Part shown: in pieces, positions 23,317 through 35,850 of the stretch
Layout: every line of letters begins with the position of its first letter
Numbering within the stretch: position 1 is the stretch's first letter
NCBI GenBank assembly: GCA_004154925.1
Contig: QJNS01000240.1
Coordinates: forward strand, 1 to 64,000
Source of the DNA: Monosporascus cannonballus
Lineage: Eukaryota; Ascomycota; Sordariomycetes; Xylariales
DNA length: 64,000 nucleotides
Direction: 5' to 3'
The notes under the pieces: generated by a model
What the model saw: only the letters and a program-made list of their open reading frames with translations
Told to the model about the DNA's origin: nothing
The model's database searches: none
Program-made: the position numbers and the translations under genes

Positions 23317-26162
23317 CTAGCTGCAGAAGGAAGGCCCCGGGAGTTCTTCTTTGGTGATGATCCTTGCACCAATCTGCACTTTGAGAATGAGACTACATTC
23401 CACACCAGAGCGACGGCAATGGAAGTCGGGGAAATAGGGAATAGTCTTTTTCGATGCCCTCCAGAAAGTATCTGATTGGGGGTCTTCAGCGGCGGTTTCA
23501 TCGATTGCCGCCGACCCCTGAAGACATTTCCTGATGTTCAATTGCCCCGACTTCTCAGCCCAGTCGATCGGAGTCTCCCCCATCCCATCTAGCGCCGTGG
23601 CGTCGGCGGAATAACGTAGCATCAACTTGATAAGATCGAGGCTGCCTAACGTGGCTGCTGTATGCAACGGTGATACACCTAAGAAATCGGGGCGGTTAAT
23701 GTCTGCGCCAGCTTTCAGGAGAAGCTCCACAATAGGCACGCGTAAGCGGTAGACAGCACCATGTAGAGCAGTACCCCCGTATCGGCTCCCGGGTAAATCC
23801 AAAGGGGCATTAGATTCGATCAACGCCTTTACCGTGTCGGCGAGCCCAAAAGTTGCTGCGTAGTACAGATTTGTGGCATGGCGAGGATAAAAGTCCCAAG
23901 AAAATGGGTTGTCCGCGTTGATTACCTGCACCCAAGACATGAATGTGCTATGGTTTTCCTTCGCGAAGAAGCGAACAACAATGTCGTGCAACTGTTTGCT
24001 TGGCATTATGTCCCTGTAATAATATGGCCAAGCTATAGCTGCATGTCGTAATAAGGGGTATTTCTGGATTCTCTCTAGGTAGTCAGAGGACGTTGTCGCT
24101 GGGCCCTGTGCGAACTCGCTAAAGGAAATATATGCCATACAGCTTCGGAAGAGGGCCTTTTTCGAGTCTTCGGAGGAAAGTGCGAATTGTGCCACGTGGG
24201 AGCTGCCACAGGTCTCCGATGATAGTAGGTAGTCTTTGACAGACTTATGAGCAAGGCTCACATGGCCCTGGTCGGATAGACCGACTAGACCACCGGTCAA
24301 GCTGAAAATATCAAGTGGACTACGAAGTAACGATTCCTCATCCAAATGATCGACATCCCACTCCACAGCGATAGCACTATGTAGTTCTTCGACAGTTAAG
24401 GGGACGGTAGCGAATGACACCCAGAGAAGGATCCGTCTGACTGTATCATGATCTGCTTTTGGTACACGGGAGAGAATTCTATCGTACGTCTCCTCAAGAC
24501 CGCTAGGAAGTTCCTTCAAGCTTCTCCGGATGGATTTGACTGTTCGCAGGCTGCTTATAGTATCCATTTGGCATTGAACCCAACGAAACCTAGCAGCTGT
24601 CATCAGGTGACCCGTGACGAATAATAACTCAGCCACTCACATTCCACAAGCATGCTGCTCGACAGATACGCGGATGTCATCTTTAATGTGCGGCTTGAGC
24701 CACTGAAGACTCGGGTCAAATTGCAGTCTTCCGTTGAGATACCTGGAGATATCATCATTGACCTGTGAGATACGTTCTTCGATGCGGATGTTGTGAACAT
24801 CAACTAAGCTCTCCCGCAGGTCTTGCTCTTCGCGACTGCTGACAAGAATCCTGACATTGCTCTGGGGCCGGCAAGACTGCTGCAGGAAACTTAGCAGGTC
24901 CCGTCGCTCGTCAACTTCATCTACGCCGTCGATAAGCACGAGAGCTCGCGACTGACATGTCAGGAGTTCCAGGACGTCCACAAGGAATGGAATTTCGGGA
25001 CTTCGGTACGTCCCAGCAACTGTGCTCGTTTGGAAAGCTTCTTCTACCAGGGCAGGGATGCTGCCGCTCTGCACAATTAACTGGCTGACTATGTTGCCCA
25101 TGATAACAGCGACATCCTGGCTCTTTGCGCTGCGAAAGTCACAGAAGAAACACGCCACTTGAGGGCGAGACTTTTCCTCGCCAGCCCAGACAGTCAGATT
25201 CCTTACGGCGTTCGACCTGCAGTGCTTGTCAGCACGTGTCTCACCGTGGTGTCAGTTGCTTAGCTCCTGATGCATTACACTAGTATGGTTTTGCCCGATC
25301 CCGCAAACCCGCTAAGCCACAGCAAGTTGGGCCCCTCGCCGTCTCTCCAACTTCGAAAGGCTGGCGTCTCTAGGAGCCACTGTCCAGTCCCAGCATAGCA
25401 CCGGCTCACGGCTGATGCGTATGAGCTCCGGTAATCCACCGGCGACAGCCACTTGAGGATTTCTTTCTGGGTTTGATCTACAGGAGGGGTTGGCATTAGT
25501 ATGGTCAGACACTATAGAGGCCCTCTTACTAAAGTTATGCACAGACATCTCTGCCGCGAGCTTTTCCAAACTGTTGCTAATAGTTGAAATGTCGTTATTC
25601 ATCGAGCAAGTCATTCTCTGAAGTTCGACCACCAGGGCTCTGTCCATGTAGTTAGCGAGAAGACGGCAAGCCGTTATGATGACGTTCCAATAACCAATAA
25701 GGAGGTGCCTTACGCCTGATTAGCAGATATCGCCAAATTCAAAGTAGCCTTGGATCGTGACAGTCGGTCGAGGTATGGCATAAATTCTCTTTCTGATAGA
25801 TCCCACGAAACGGCCCGGATGACGGCGTGGATCTTCGTGCGGGGTTCGCTGGTGTATTTGGCTAAGAGTATTTTCTCGAGATTGCGCAGGTCGTCCAAAC
25901 AGAGCGTCAACGGACCGCCCTGTTGACTCTGAGCGAGCATTCTTATACTAGACGCCTGACTGTGGTTCGCTTTGTCATCATCAATAGCAAGATGGAAAAG
26001 GGTCTCGAGGACTCCTCTCAAATCCCTGATCTCGTCTTGGATGCGCGAGAGACCCCATGGTTTGGTTTTAAGGATGGCACGTGTATTGTAGCAGATGTGG
26101 AGAATCGAAGCGCAAACTTGTAGCATGGCTATAGAGCCAGCAGTGATGCTCAGGGGGTCCAT
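23317..26162 (-). CDS. NLR-like protein: fungal N-terminal domain, NACHT NTPase, ankyrin repeats
   Basis: Exons 26162-25714, 25639-25530, 25477-25281, 25224-24641 and 24589-23317 total 2613 bases (870 residues), all phases agreeing. The first about 120 residues (MDPLSITAGSIAMLQVCASI) are the fungal N-terminal domain often found before NACHT or ankyrin regions (Helo-like type). The NACHT P-loop GFAGSGKTIL ends at 252, followed by ACFFCDF (about 275-282) and the Walker B run LVLIDGVDE (347-355). The join GM-FRWVQCQMD, typical of these proteins, is made by an intron of 51 bases. A helical winged region with LAHKSVKDYLL follows, then about four ankyrin repeats (about 685-815) and a short unrelated tail. 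Fungal NLRs sense non-self and trigger cell death through the N-terminal domain. The acceptor of intron 3 is the least certain (CAAG, chosen by phase). Confidence 0.9.
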
Positions 26163-27213
26163 GAGGAAGACTAAATGTGAATGTCAGGTTCCCACGAGAA
26201 AACCAAAGGATAACAGATAGATGCGGATTCCGGAAGACACTTGTTACAGTCAATATAGGAGTCTAGAGGGTTCTGATCAGACCCCCTAATGGACCCCATG
26301 GAGGTTTCACCAGGGGATAATTATATAACGGGCTGGGCGGCCCAAGTGGTTTGGGAGATTCTACCGTCCTTAGAGTCTGAGCCGACAATAAAGCCTTAAT
26401 CTTGAATGCAACAACATTACTATCCAGCCGGGCGGACATCGCATGCGCCATACTTCGCACATGAGATAATGTGCATTTTCCTGCGACCCTGAAGTGTTGT
26501 TTGCATCCCATTCGCCCAAGAGTGCGCCTGAACCATGAGACTTTTGTTTGGTATAAGCCCAGTGGCATTGCCCGAGCGGGCTCTCATTTGTCGATTGTTA
26601 CGCCAGAGATAGAAATGGTAAGGCGGTCAAAGTAAGGTAGCACACATTCATGACAGTCTCGGTTCCGAACCCAACTCTAGTAGCCTATATGACATCTTTG
26701 CTACAAGTCATTCATGCTACTGTAAGTGTAATGGTAGGTTAATCTATCTCTAGGAAGGGGCACGAAAGTTGATATTCTTTTTGTTAGCAAAATGGGTGTG
26801 TGGCTGATGGAATCAGCCGCTAGGTGTCCCTAAAGCAACGGTGATGTGCGTTCTCAACCCCACTATTTGTATGTACGTAGCTACACCCACACTTCTCCCA
26901 CCATGAGAAGCAACCTAAATCAGAACAACAACTTTCCACCCCGAATTGCACGCGTTCTTAACACTTTGTTATTATCAAAGCATGTCAATCTCTTATTCCA
27001 TTTTTTCTCTGTTCGACGCCTCCTCCCCTATATAAAGTACTCGAAATATTGCCGTCAATGCTAGTGCATTATTTCACACCAACTTCAGTAACGCAGTCTT
27101 AATATTGGCTAGCAGCCTCAACAGAAATAAAGAGGAAATGGACGCCGCTTCGACGCATCTTGAATGCATAATACTCTAGTTTCGTGAACGCTCCCTTTGG
27201 AAAAGGCCCTGCC
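26163..27213. other. intergenic, nothing recognised
   Basis: Upstream of the NLR gene and of the small Cys-rich gene. Only short frames without recognisable motifs. Confidence 0.5.
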
Positions 27214-27542
27214 ATGGGAGATGACAATCCATATATTTTTTACTTGCCTTGCCGTGGAAATCTCCATCCCTCTTATTACCATCATCAATACCACCACCAG
27301 CAACAGAAACAAGAACAACAGGTAAGTATCTTCAAGAGTCATCGCAACGAAAACACCACAACTCCTATTACCTTAAGTCACTACTAGAGGCGCCGTTCAA
27401 GATGGGCAAGTGCGACTGCAAGTACGTGTGCGCCAAGGTGACTCAGAAGGACAAGAGGCATTGCAAGGACTGCGCTGATCACTACAACTTCGCCTGGAAG
27501 CACGAAAAGGCCAATGAGAAGTGCGACGACACCAAAGAGTGA
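27214..27542 (+). CDS. small cysteine-rich protein, unrecognised
   Basis: The core is MGKCDCKYVCAKVTQKDKRH then CKDCADHYNFAWKHEKANEK and CDDTKE, 46 residues with six Cys and three His, starting at 27402 and ending at 27542. Upstream, an intron (27322-27401, GTAAGT to TTCAAG, 80 bases) ends exactly at that ATG. The upstream frame from the ATG at 27214 (MGDDNPYIFYLPCRGN, then a His/Gln-rich run) enters the core in frame, giving an alternative 82-residue product. So the intron is either in the 5' UTR (46-residue protein) or internal. No signal peptide is evident, so it is probably not secreted. The C-x-C-x3-C...C-x2-C spacing suggests metal binding, but the family is not recognised. Metallothionein-like or zinc-ribbon roles are guesses only. 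Confidence 0.55.
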
Positions 27543-29780
27543 GCTGCTGGTTCGTATGAAAGAAGCTCGCTTCGGAGCGCAAGTGGTGCAGTAGCCCGAG
27601 AAGAGTAGATGAGCATGCCTTATATCGTTAACCAGAGTATATATAATATAGTTTTCTTTAGATGAACGCCATATATCCATGACTACGCATGCCAACATGA
27701 GCACAACTAATAGATATAAGGATCTGCTCTTGGGGTTCATACATTATGCTTTCTCTTACAGTCAAGATTTGCTAGCCCACCTGGCTCTCTGGTACCTGAA
27801 GCATCACCAACGGATCTCCAGCTGGATCTGTCGCCTAGGTGCCAATATGAAGTCGTCGTTTTAACGTAAGCCATGAAACCATGAAACGTTACCTAGTAAA
27901 GCTCACACGTATATAATGGCATGCGGACGCCTTGGTTTCTGCTTGTCGCTACCAGATTATTCTGAAGTGTTGCTACTGGCAAGGCAGAGATATAACGCGC
28001 ATGCACAAATTGGAACTCAGCAATGCCTTATTCCATCGGCCTTGGGGAAATTTGCTTACGTACAGATATATGCAGGTGGGCGGACTCCCAGAAGGTCACT
28101 TTGGAAGGTAGCTACATGTGGGTCCCAAATTGATACCATGACCGGGCGATCGAGTGGGCCACCGCCAAAGGCACCATGGATACCTATTGATCAAGGCGAT
28201 AACATGCTGCCACGGGAGCTGGGTACCGGCGAGGCGATTCGCTGCTTCCCAGCTGTCAACCTCGGGCCACTACCGGGGTTGCTTAGCCCCAGTGGGGCCC
28301 CTCCCTCGGGCGCTAAGGTTGTGGGTGATCGAAATGCTTAGCTGCCATCCGCCCCAGTTAGGCGCTCCGCACCAAATCGTTATTCCAACCGCATCAAATG
28401 TTTTCTGGTAACCCCACCGACAATCACCAGGGTGACATTGGCAAAGCAGGGCTGTGCAATTACGATAATGCCGCCATCATGAATACCAACATCGTGAATA
28501 CCATTGCAAACACCAAAGCATGTGCGTAGAATAAAGGGCTTTCGTCGGCCCCTTAAACTTCTCGGGGCCTACCCTAACCTTGATTAGCTTTAATTTCGTG
28601 GCCCTTGCCTTAACCGTTGGCATCAGCCTTGATTAAAGTTGTCAGCGGGGTTGCCAGAAGGCGCCTGGTACGGTCAAAATAACCACTCAGCGGGGCGCAC
28701 CTAACTGGGGCACTATCCTCGGATCTTAGCGCTTCGGTGAGGATGGCGATTGGCTGGCTTTCGGCACATGCGAGTCCGCATAACAGCTCGCCCTAACGTG
28801 CATACATACAGTATATATGTCCCCCCTGAACCGCACAGCTGGCCGCAGGGTAATTCACCACCCAATTGAAGGATTTCAAGTACTGAAAAATTTCTTTTCC
28901 ACAGATGATACAAGAGGCGTAAGGGAAGCTATGGTACTTGTGGCTTACCACCCCTTGAAATTTGGTTAAGTGCATGTTAAGAGGGTCTATAAATTATGTA
29001 AATGCGCATGCCAAATCTTCCGACAATTTGGGTGACAGGGGGCCCGAAGTTGCACTCGTGTCAGGTGCATGTATCTAAACTTAGCATACATAAAGCATCG
29101 TTCCCTGGGTATGTACGTATGTATATGATATATACCTGCTGCAGCTTGAAGTGTTCTTCAATTTTGTCTGAAGGAATTGCTCTGCTTAAGCGCAGTGGGC
29201 GTTAAAGAGGGGAGAGAGATATTCCTTCTTCCTTCTCTCTTTAGGAGCCTATTGCACCCCCATTCCGTATATACTGATTCCATCTACCCTCCAGCCCAAG
29301 CGACCTAACACAGCCTCAGTGCTGGGCCAAACTGCTAAACCAACAAACGCCAATCGGGAAATAAGAGGGAAAGGGCGCTAAGACCTTGTCTGTGGTTCTT
29401 TCTAATGGCAGTCAGATATATGATCGTGATCATCTCCCGATACCTACAGGTAGCCACACCTTTAGCATACAAACCTACTTATCCAAGTTGTCATACGTGG
29501 GTATTATTTACTCGCCGGGCCCAATCTGATGCCGCCGTACTAGATTCATCTAGAGGCCACCTGCAACCCCCTCCTCCTCGCCTTTGCCTACCTACATAAA
29601 ATAACAGTACAAACCATCAATCGTCACCTTGCGCTGCCGCCAGGGAGCAAACGGACAAACGTCACCTGGCCAGCCTAACGACCAACCATCGCGCCCATAT
29701 CAGAACTTGACCGTCCAAGGGGAAAATAAATTCATTTCCCCTCTTCTTCTTCCTCTTAATTCCGGCAGCACTCCCCGCGC
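27543..29780. other. intergenic, nothing firm
   Basis: About 2.2 kb. A 141-codon frame at 27916-28341 is the longest but resembles nothing and has no intron or motif support. A short repeat CCATGAAA lies near 27875. Possible promoter of the zinc-finger gene at the right end, with a C/T-rich stretch at about 29735-29760. Confidence 0.5.
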
Positions 29781-31728
29781 ATGATTGATAAGCTGGCATC
29801 TACAAAGCAAGATATGGCCATGGGAGGCATCATGGATTTTCTCCAGCGATATCAGGAGTATGATATCCAGAGGAATCGCACCCACGAGTTTATCAAGGTA
29901 TGCGCATCTCCCATCCATCCATGTCTGGTATAATTACCCCTGATTCGCTCCGGAGTCTGGAATCTGCCTAGTGGCATGTTCATTTCCCACGATCAGCCCC
30001 GTCGATCCACACACACACACACACCCATCCGCTGTGCGAATCTGCACTGCTGGCTAACTGTACTTCGTACCGTACTTCAGCATCCACACGGGTTTGTGTT
30101 ACCAGAGATGTATTACTGCGCGATATGCTGACAGAGGTCCTGTTTCCCCATTAACTAGGATCTTATGCTCTACGCCGAACATATCGAAAGCTCACTCCGT
30201 CAAGAAAACAATGCCCTGCATCAAGAATTGAGAAATACCCGCCTGGACCTCGACGATGCTGCCCAATCTAGAAGGGATCTGCAGCAGCGCCTGCTCGATA
30301 TTGAGGCTCGCATGGGTTACGTCTCTCAGGACAATGATAACTTAAAGGTACCCGCCGCCTACCTTCTTCGTTCGGCCCATACTCGAGAATCGTGCGTGGT
30401 CGGGATGTTAAGACTAAGTAGTTCTACAGAACAGAAATCCTTACGTTCTAGTGTTGATTGATGGAGATGGTTTGCTCGTGAGTCACCTTAGCCCACTTCA
30501 GTGCATACATATCATCCCATCACGCAAGTCCTCCCTTTGATCCACACCTGTTAACGTTGTGGTTTCGTTCTAGTTCAGAGAAGAATTTATGAGACAAGGC
30601 CTCGAAGGCGGAAAGAAAGCCGCAAATGCACTTCGACAAGCGATAGCACTAGGATGCAGAGATGCCGACGAAACTGAGATAATTGCCAAGGTAGTGGCCA
30701 ATCTAAATGGCCTCAGCAAGGCTATGAAACGCGACGGCTGTGTCGACAGCGAGAACGACGTGAAAGAATTTATGCTGGGTTTTACCCAGGCTAAGGCATC
30801 CTTTGACTTTGTCGATGTCGGACACGGAAAAGAAAGGGCTGATTCCAAAATCAGAGGTGAGCGTTTCTGCCTCCCCGTGGAATCCTTGCCTTGCCCGTCG
30901 CTCATTGCTCATTGCCTCTCAGAGACTACTAGGTGGAACCTACGCAACTACAACTGCAAGCAGATAGTGCTAGGTGTCTCCCACGATGCTGGATACGCCC
31001 CCTTTTTAGATGACTTGACCAGCGATGCTAGCAACCGACAGCGCATTACCATCTTGGAGGGCTACCCGACCGTTCGCGAGATAGAGTCTACCGGTGTCGA
31101 AATTCTATCTCTGAAGACTATCTTCAGAGGTGATAAACTCGTCAACAGAACCTCTTTGACCCCGTCCGTCGCTAGTGCGTCATCTGCGTCGGGCAGCATT
31201 TCGTATGCTACCATCACACAAAAGGCTAGCCCACCTCCGCAGCTCACATTACCCATATCACTCAAATGCGCTACTCCGGCTCGCGGCACCAAGACGCAGC
31301 CGCTCTGGAATCCTGGTCCCCGCGGCCTCGATCCTCCGATACCCATCAATCAGGTTGCTCTGGACGCCATCAAGAAACGAAAGGATAGCAACAAACTCTG
31401 CAACAATCACTTCCTCCGCGGCCCTTGCGCAAAAGGTGACGAGTGTTGCTTCGTGCATGACTACAACCCGACAAAGGACGAAATTAATGCTATTGCCCTC
31501 CTCGCCCGCGTGAACCCTTGCACCAATGGTCAGGACTGCGATGTGGAGAATTGCATTTACGGCCACCACGTAAGTTTGCCTTCAGATGGGCCTTAGGAGT
31601 ATTTATCTAACCAGACTTAGTGCCCAAGCGTCGTCAATGGAATATGTATGCATCCGTACTGCAAGTTCCGCACCGACGAGCATCCCCCGGGAACTAAGTT
31701 TAAGTATCCCAGGACTTCAGACTTCTAG
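29781..31728 (+). CDS. CCCH-type zinc finger protein with coiled coil
   Basis: Six exons: 29781-29897, 30159-30347, 30430-30477, 30574-30856, 30923-31569 and 31621-31728, totalling 1392 bases (463 residues), every junction in phase. An N-terminal coiled coil (about 30-100, for example LRQENNALHQELRNTRLDLD) is followed by a globular alpha/beta region starting NPYVLVLIDGDGLL and including CKQIVLGVSHDAGYAPFL (DUF7923-like). A Ser/Pro-rich linker leads to a CCCH finger C372-x8-C381-x5-C387-x3-H391, then a second Cys/His set C412-x5-C418-x4-C423-x3-H427. The last exon adds more Cys and His (ICMHPYCKFRTDEH). Such proteins are widespread in filamentous fungi and are thought to bind nucleic acid. The NYN/PIN-like start of the middle domain hints at nuclease ancestry. 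Specific role unknown. Intron 1 (261 bases) holds a CA microsatellite. Confidence 0.9.
30007..30024. repeat. CA microsatellite in intron 1 of the zinc-finger gene
   Basis: About nine CA units, entirely within the 261-base first intron. Confidence 0.85.
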
Positions 31729-33466
31729 GCAGAGTTGGTGGGCTTCCAAAGCTGGACCTCATACCAGTCCTGCTATCACATTTTGATGTTGTGTTGCAGG
31801 CCTAGGGAATCTATGAGATCAAGGTGCCATATACGATAGAGAAAAATGGGCCGTTTGACTGTAGCAAACTGTCCCGCCTGGATGGGCGGCATATCCGCCC
31901 TCCGGCTACGCTTGCCATAACAAGCGAATAGTGAAGATGATAAGGTCTTGTTCTCCTGCGGGATAGCGCCGATAATTCCATCCGATCGTGTAGATGCCAC
32001 ATAAACCTCGCTGGACAGTTGTGGCTCCAGAAGATACCAGCCCGAAGTTGAGCCCGTGGTGTGCAGGGCTTCGTCCTATGCGCTTAATATATTACACATC
32101 AGGCGAAACGGGTCTCGCCACAAACTAATACCTCCGCGGCATTATGTACTTCCTGCTACCTTTTGACCCAATGACGTCTTCCGCTACCTAACGTTAGCCC
32201 AGCGAAGCTCAAGGTTAATTACCTACCTGCCTGGAATCGCGACAACAGAGCGAAAACCTGATCCTGTGAACTGAGGGGACTGTGGAGATGTGCACTTCGA
32301 GAGCGGCGTGAGAAATGCCAGATGATGCTTAGCGAGACTGCTGGTTGTTGTTAACCAGCACCTATCTGTCTCCGTAGATTTCTGCAAAGTAACTAACTAC
32401 CTACTGGTTGAGGTAGTCGTTTAAAGATCGGCTAGATACACGCCAGATCCCCCTAGTAGATACCCAGCTTCAGGGGATTGTGATCACACAACTACCTAGA
32501 TAAACATACAGCTTGTGAGTCTTAACCTTACTTTAACCCCTATTCTAATAGCTCTCTCTGAGGGCAGTGGTTGAAGCTGCTTTCCATTTGTATTATGTCT
32601 GTATTCGATGCGACTTGTGTGATTGATATATTATGACGTAGATAAATATGGCAATGTGCAGTTGGGTTTCAGTGGTTTAGGGGGCTGGTCCGGGGGTGAT
32701 AGGTGAGGTTACGTGTGGTTCAAAGGAGTAGAGATTGCATAGGAAACCTACGTGCCTTCCGACGTCCATGAGGTCCACCCGCGACCATCCACGTCAGCAA
32801 CGCGCCAGTTTTTATCCATATGATTTTATATGAGATAGACAGGCATTAACTTGTTCCGCTGGGGTGCTGGGTGGAATGGATTGGGTTGTTTCGACATTTG
32901 GTACAGCCGGCTACAACGAATGTCCCGCTTCCAGGGCTCCCGAATAGTTCAAGTTGCGGTACCTATGTGGATGATGTTGTACTATTTTGTCAGGCTAACT
33001 ATAGACTTGAAGAATCAAGGGTGCTTAAAGATGCCGGTTCTATCCCACAGCCGTACGGCTGCTTATGTACAGCGAGCCTATCCCTAAGTAAATAAAGCTG
33101 TCCAATATGATGAGAACGACATAACTAAATCCAGGGGTATATCCAATTATATACAATATAAGTGACATATATGCAAATCGCTGGTATCGTCAGAATCCAT
33201 AGTCAAACAAAACTACTAGATATTGAATAACCGATATAGGGCGCGGTGAGCAATAAACAGGAAGTACCCATATCCGTATATTCCTGTACGCAATGCTATG
33301 TACAGTCGATATCATCAGGTGAGTCTCAACGGGCATGTGCGGGCCGAGGGACAGGTCGGCTTACCTCGTGTACGAAGGTGTTAGAAACCTTATGCGACGT
33401 ACCATCTCACATCGATGTCTGAAGTTGGTTGTCCTAGCTAGTCCCACAGGCTAATATCATACGTAA
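31729..33466. other. intergenic, nothing firm
   Basis: About 1.7 kb between convergent genes. A 74-codon frame at 32871-33095 has a YVDDVVLFC string resembling a reverse-transcriptase motif, but nothing around it supports this. Confidence 0.5.
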
Positions 33467-35850
33467 TCAGTACATGCGGGATCCAGGAAGTGCACGGAGG
33501 AGTTCGAGACGACGGGGGCCGGTAGCATATGAAAAGGCGTCCCTGTTATATTTGTCGCGCAGTGTTGAGTTTGCGCCCGAGGCGACGAGCTTCTTCACCA
33601 CAGGAATGTGAAGATGCCTTACCGCGACGATCAACGGGGTCTCGTCGAGCACGCCTCTGCCGTTCGCGTCTGCGCCCGCGCGAAGAAGCTCATCGACGAG
33701 CTTGCCGTTGCCTAGACGGCAGGCGAGATAAAGCGGCCGCTTGTCGGTGTTGTCCCTGGCATTAGGGTTTGCCCTGTATTTGAGGAGGGTCTTCACTATA
33801 CTCAGGCTCCTGACGCCCCTCGAACTGTCAGATCCGCATGCCTCCACGGCGAGGTGGAGGCAGGTCTTGCCGTACCGGTCGGGCATGTTGGGGTCGGCAC
33901 CCCTGGTGAGTAGCATCTCAGTCATTCTCCGGTGGTTATTTTCAACAGCCATGAGGAGGGCCGTTCGCCCATCATAGTCCCTGATATCGAGCAGACTAGG
34001 ATCGGCATCCAAGAACAGCTTGGCAGTCGTGATACCGCTATGCATGTCTCCTATTTGGCAGCGGTGCAGTACGGTCCTCCCGGAAGAGTCACGTACGTCG
34101 ACGGAGGCGCCGCAGGATAGCAAGATCTCCGCCACCTTGGCCCTACGTGTTTGCGCGGCCAGGAATAGCAGCGGCGCCGATGTATTTGTGTCCGTCATGT
34201 GGATTTCCGCCGCCATCTCTTGGATCACGTCCAACCCCCCGTCTTTTATCGCCAGATGGAATGGTGAAAGGCCATCCTTCAACTGTTGGTCGAATCGGAA
34301 ATCTGGGGAATAAGGGTCACAATGACCGCCTTTGCAACCCTGAGGGCAGCTTTCGAAGTGAAGGCGCACGCACCATTCCAAAGCCTTTGAGGGGCCATCC
34401 GTCTCACCAATGTTGTATTCGTCGGAGGAATGCGTACTAATCGTCGGTGCAAGGGATTTCTCTTCGATAGAAAAAGTTGGTGATGAATTGGATACCTCGG
34501 ACGACACGACGGATTCCCGCCGTTTGATCATCCATATCTCATGGGCTTCCGCCTCGGTGATGTTCCCTTCCGATATAAGTATCGGAACGAGGAGATTGTG
34601 GGCTTTCATCAAGTCCTCGCCCGGAGGCGCCTCAAGATCACCCAAGATGACCATGGCCTTCTTCAAGTACTCCTTTGCGGAGGCCATGTCGGACTTGCGC
34701 CCAATCCTCTTGGGGTTCGCCAGCAAACAGCCGAGCTTGAGGTACAAGCGGCCCTGTCGTTCCGGGCACATGTACTCCCCAGGAAGGGCTTCCTCTCTCC
34801 GTAACAGACCCTCCAAGATAGTCATCGCTTCTTGCCAGCGCGCTACCGTTATGCACTTGAGTAGGAGGTCGGCACGGGCCTCTTCCATAACGGCTTCCTC
34901 CTCGTAGGGAAACGGCTGCGAGTGTGAAAGCCTCTTGCGATAGTGGATGCTCTCCTTCTGCTGCAAGGCAGCCTTGAAGAAGACGCCCTTTCTAGTCCAT
35001 TCTTTGACCTTCTGCTCGCTAATGCTCAGAGCTTCCTTGTCCCATTCGACAGTCACAGAACGGGTCCTCCCTACCGAGGGAGGTTCTGTCGCCACAACGG
35101 ACGTTGCGGCTGAGTGGCGAACCGATGACTCCCTCGTCACGTTAATGATAGTCTCGCGCCATTCCAGGATATTCTGGTGGTATTTTTCCGTGACATATGA
35201 ACTCATCCTAGGTAATTCGGGGCGAGCGGGTGTGTCCTGGGATGCTGCGAGGGTTTGGGAAGAATTATCCAGCAGGCTTTGCATAGGCGCTGCGAGAGCA
35301 TCGATCTTTTCGAGAAGTTCATTTACATTAGAACCTAGGTGAGATAATCTCCGTCTGTGGCCTTTCTTAGAACCCGACCCCGAGTACAGGACAACGGCAG
35401 CATGGAGTAAGGAACTTAGCTAACTAACAATGACAGGGCCCCAAGGCTGAGGTGGAGCGAAGTCGTATAGCGCTGGATAGCGTCGAGCTTCTCTCTTGTC
35501 TCCTTCTCCTTCAGCTTAAACTCGAACGCCGCGACTAGCCTGCTAAGGAGGCCCGGTTCCTGCCGTAGTCCTGGCAAGCCCTTTTCAAGAGAAAGGAGGA
35601 GCTTATAGCAATCGCCGCTGATCCTTTCGATAATTGTAAAATGTTGCTCTTCCGAGTCGACGATGCCATCCTTCACGAGCTCGTCTATCCGTTTGAGCGT
35701 GTCGCACAACGTCTGCACCGTTTCATTGAGGAGATTCAGGGACTGGGGCACACCATGGATCTCTTCGACGCACTGGCCGACGAGCAGTGACACCTGTGTA
35801 CCGAAGACCACGATCCCAGCAACACTGGCCGCGAACTCTAAGGGCTCCAT
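33467..35850 (-). CDS. ankyrin-repeat protein with fungal Helo-like N-terminal domain
   Basis: Two exons, 35850-35429 and 35354-33467, joined by a 74-base intron (GTTAGT to CACAG). Together 2310 bases, 769 residues. The N-terminus (MEPLEFAASVAGIVVFGTQV, then a helical bundle to about 140) is the same general domain type as the NLR protein at 23317-26162. A middle helical region (about 150-440) includes TPR-like stretches (LLLKCITVARWQEAMTILEG). From about 500, roughly seven ankyrin repeats follow, for example SPFHLAIKDGGLDVIQEM, RTALLMAVENNHRRMTEMLL and TCLHLAVEACG. There is no NACHT or other NTPase module between the two ends, so it cannot act as a classic NLR. It may be an adaptor or a NACHT-less relative. 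Role not known. Confidence 0.88.

Noticed and set aside
27916..28341. 141-codon open frame
   Set aside because: No recognisable motif, odd composition, and no splice or promoter support; probably chance.
32871..33095. YVDDVVLFCQANYRL string, resembling a LINE reverse-transcriptase active site
   Set aside because: The frame is only 74 codons, nothing before or after resembles a reverse transcriptase in any frame, and the motif is short enough to occur by chance.
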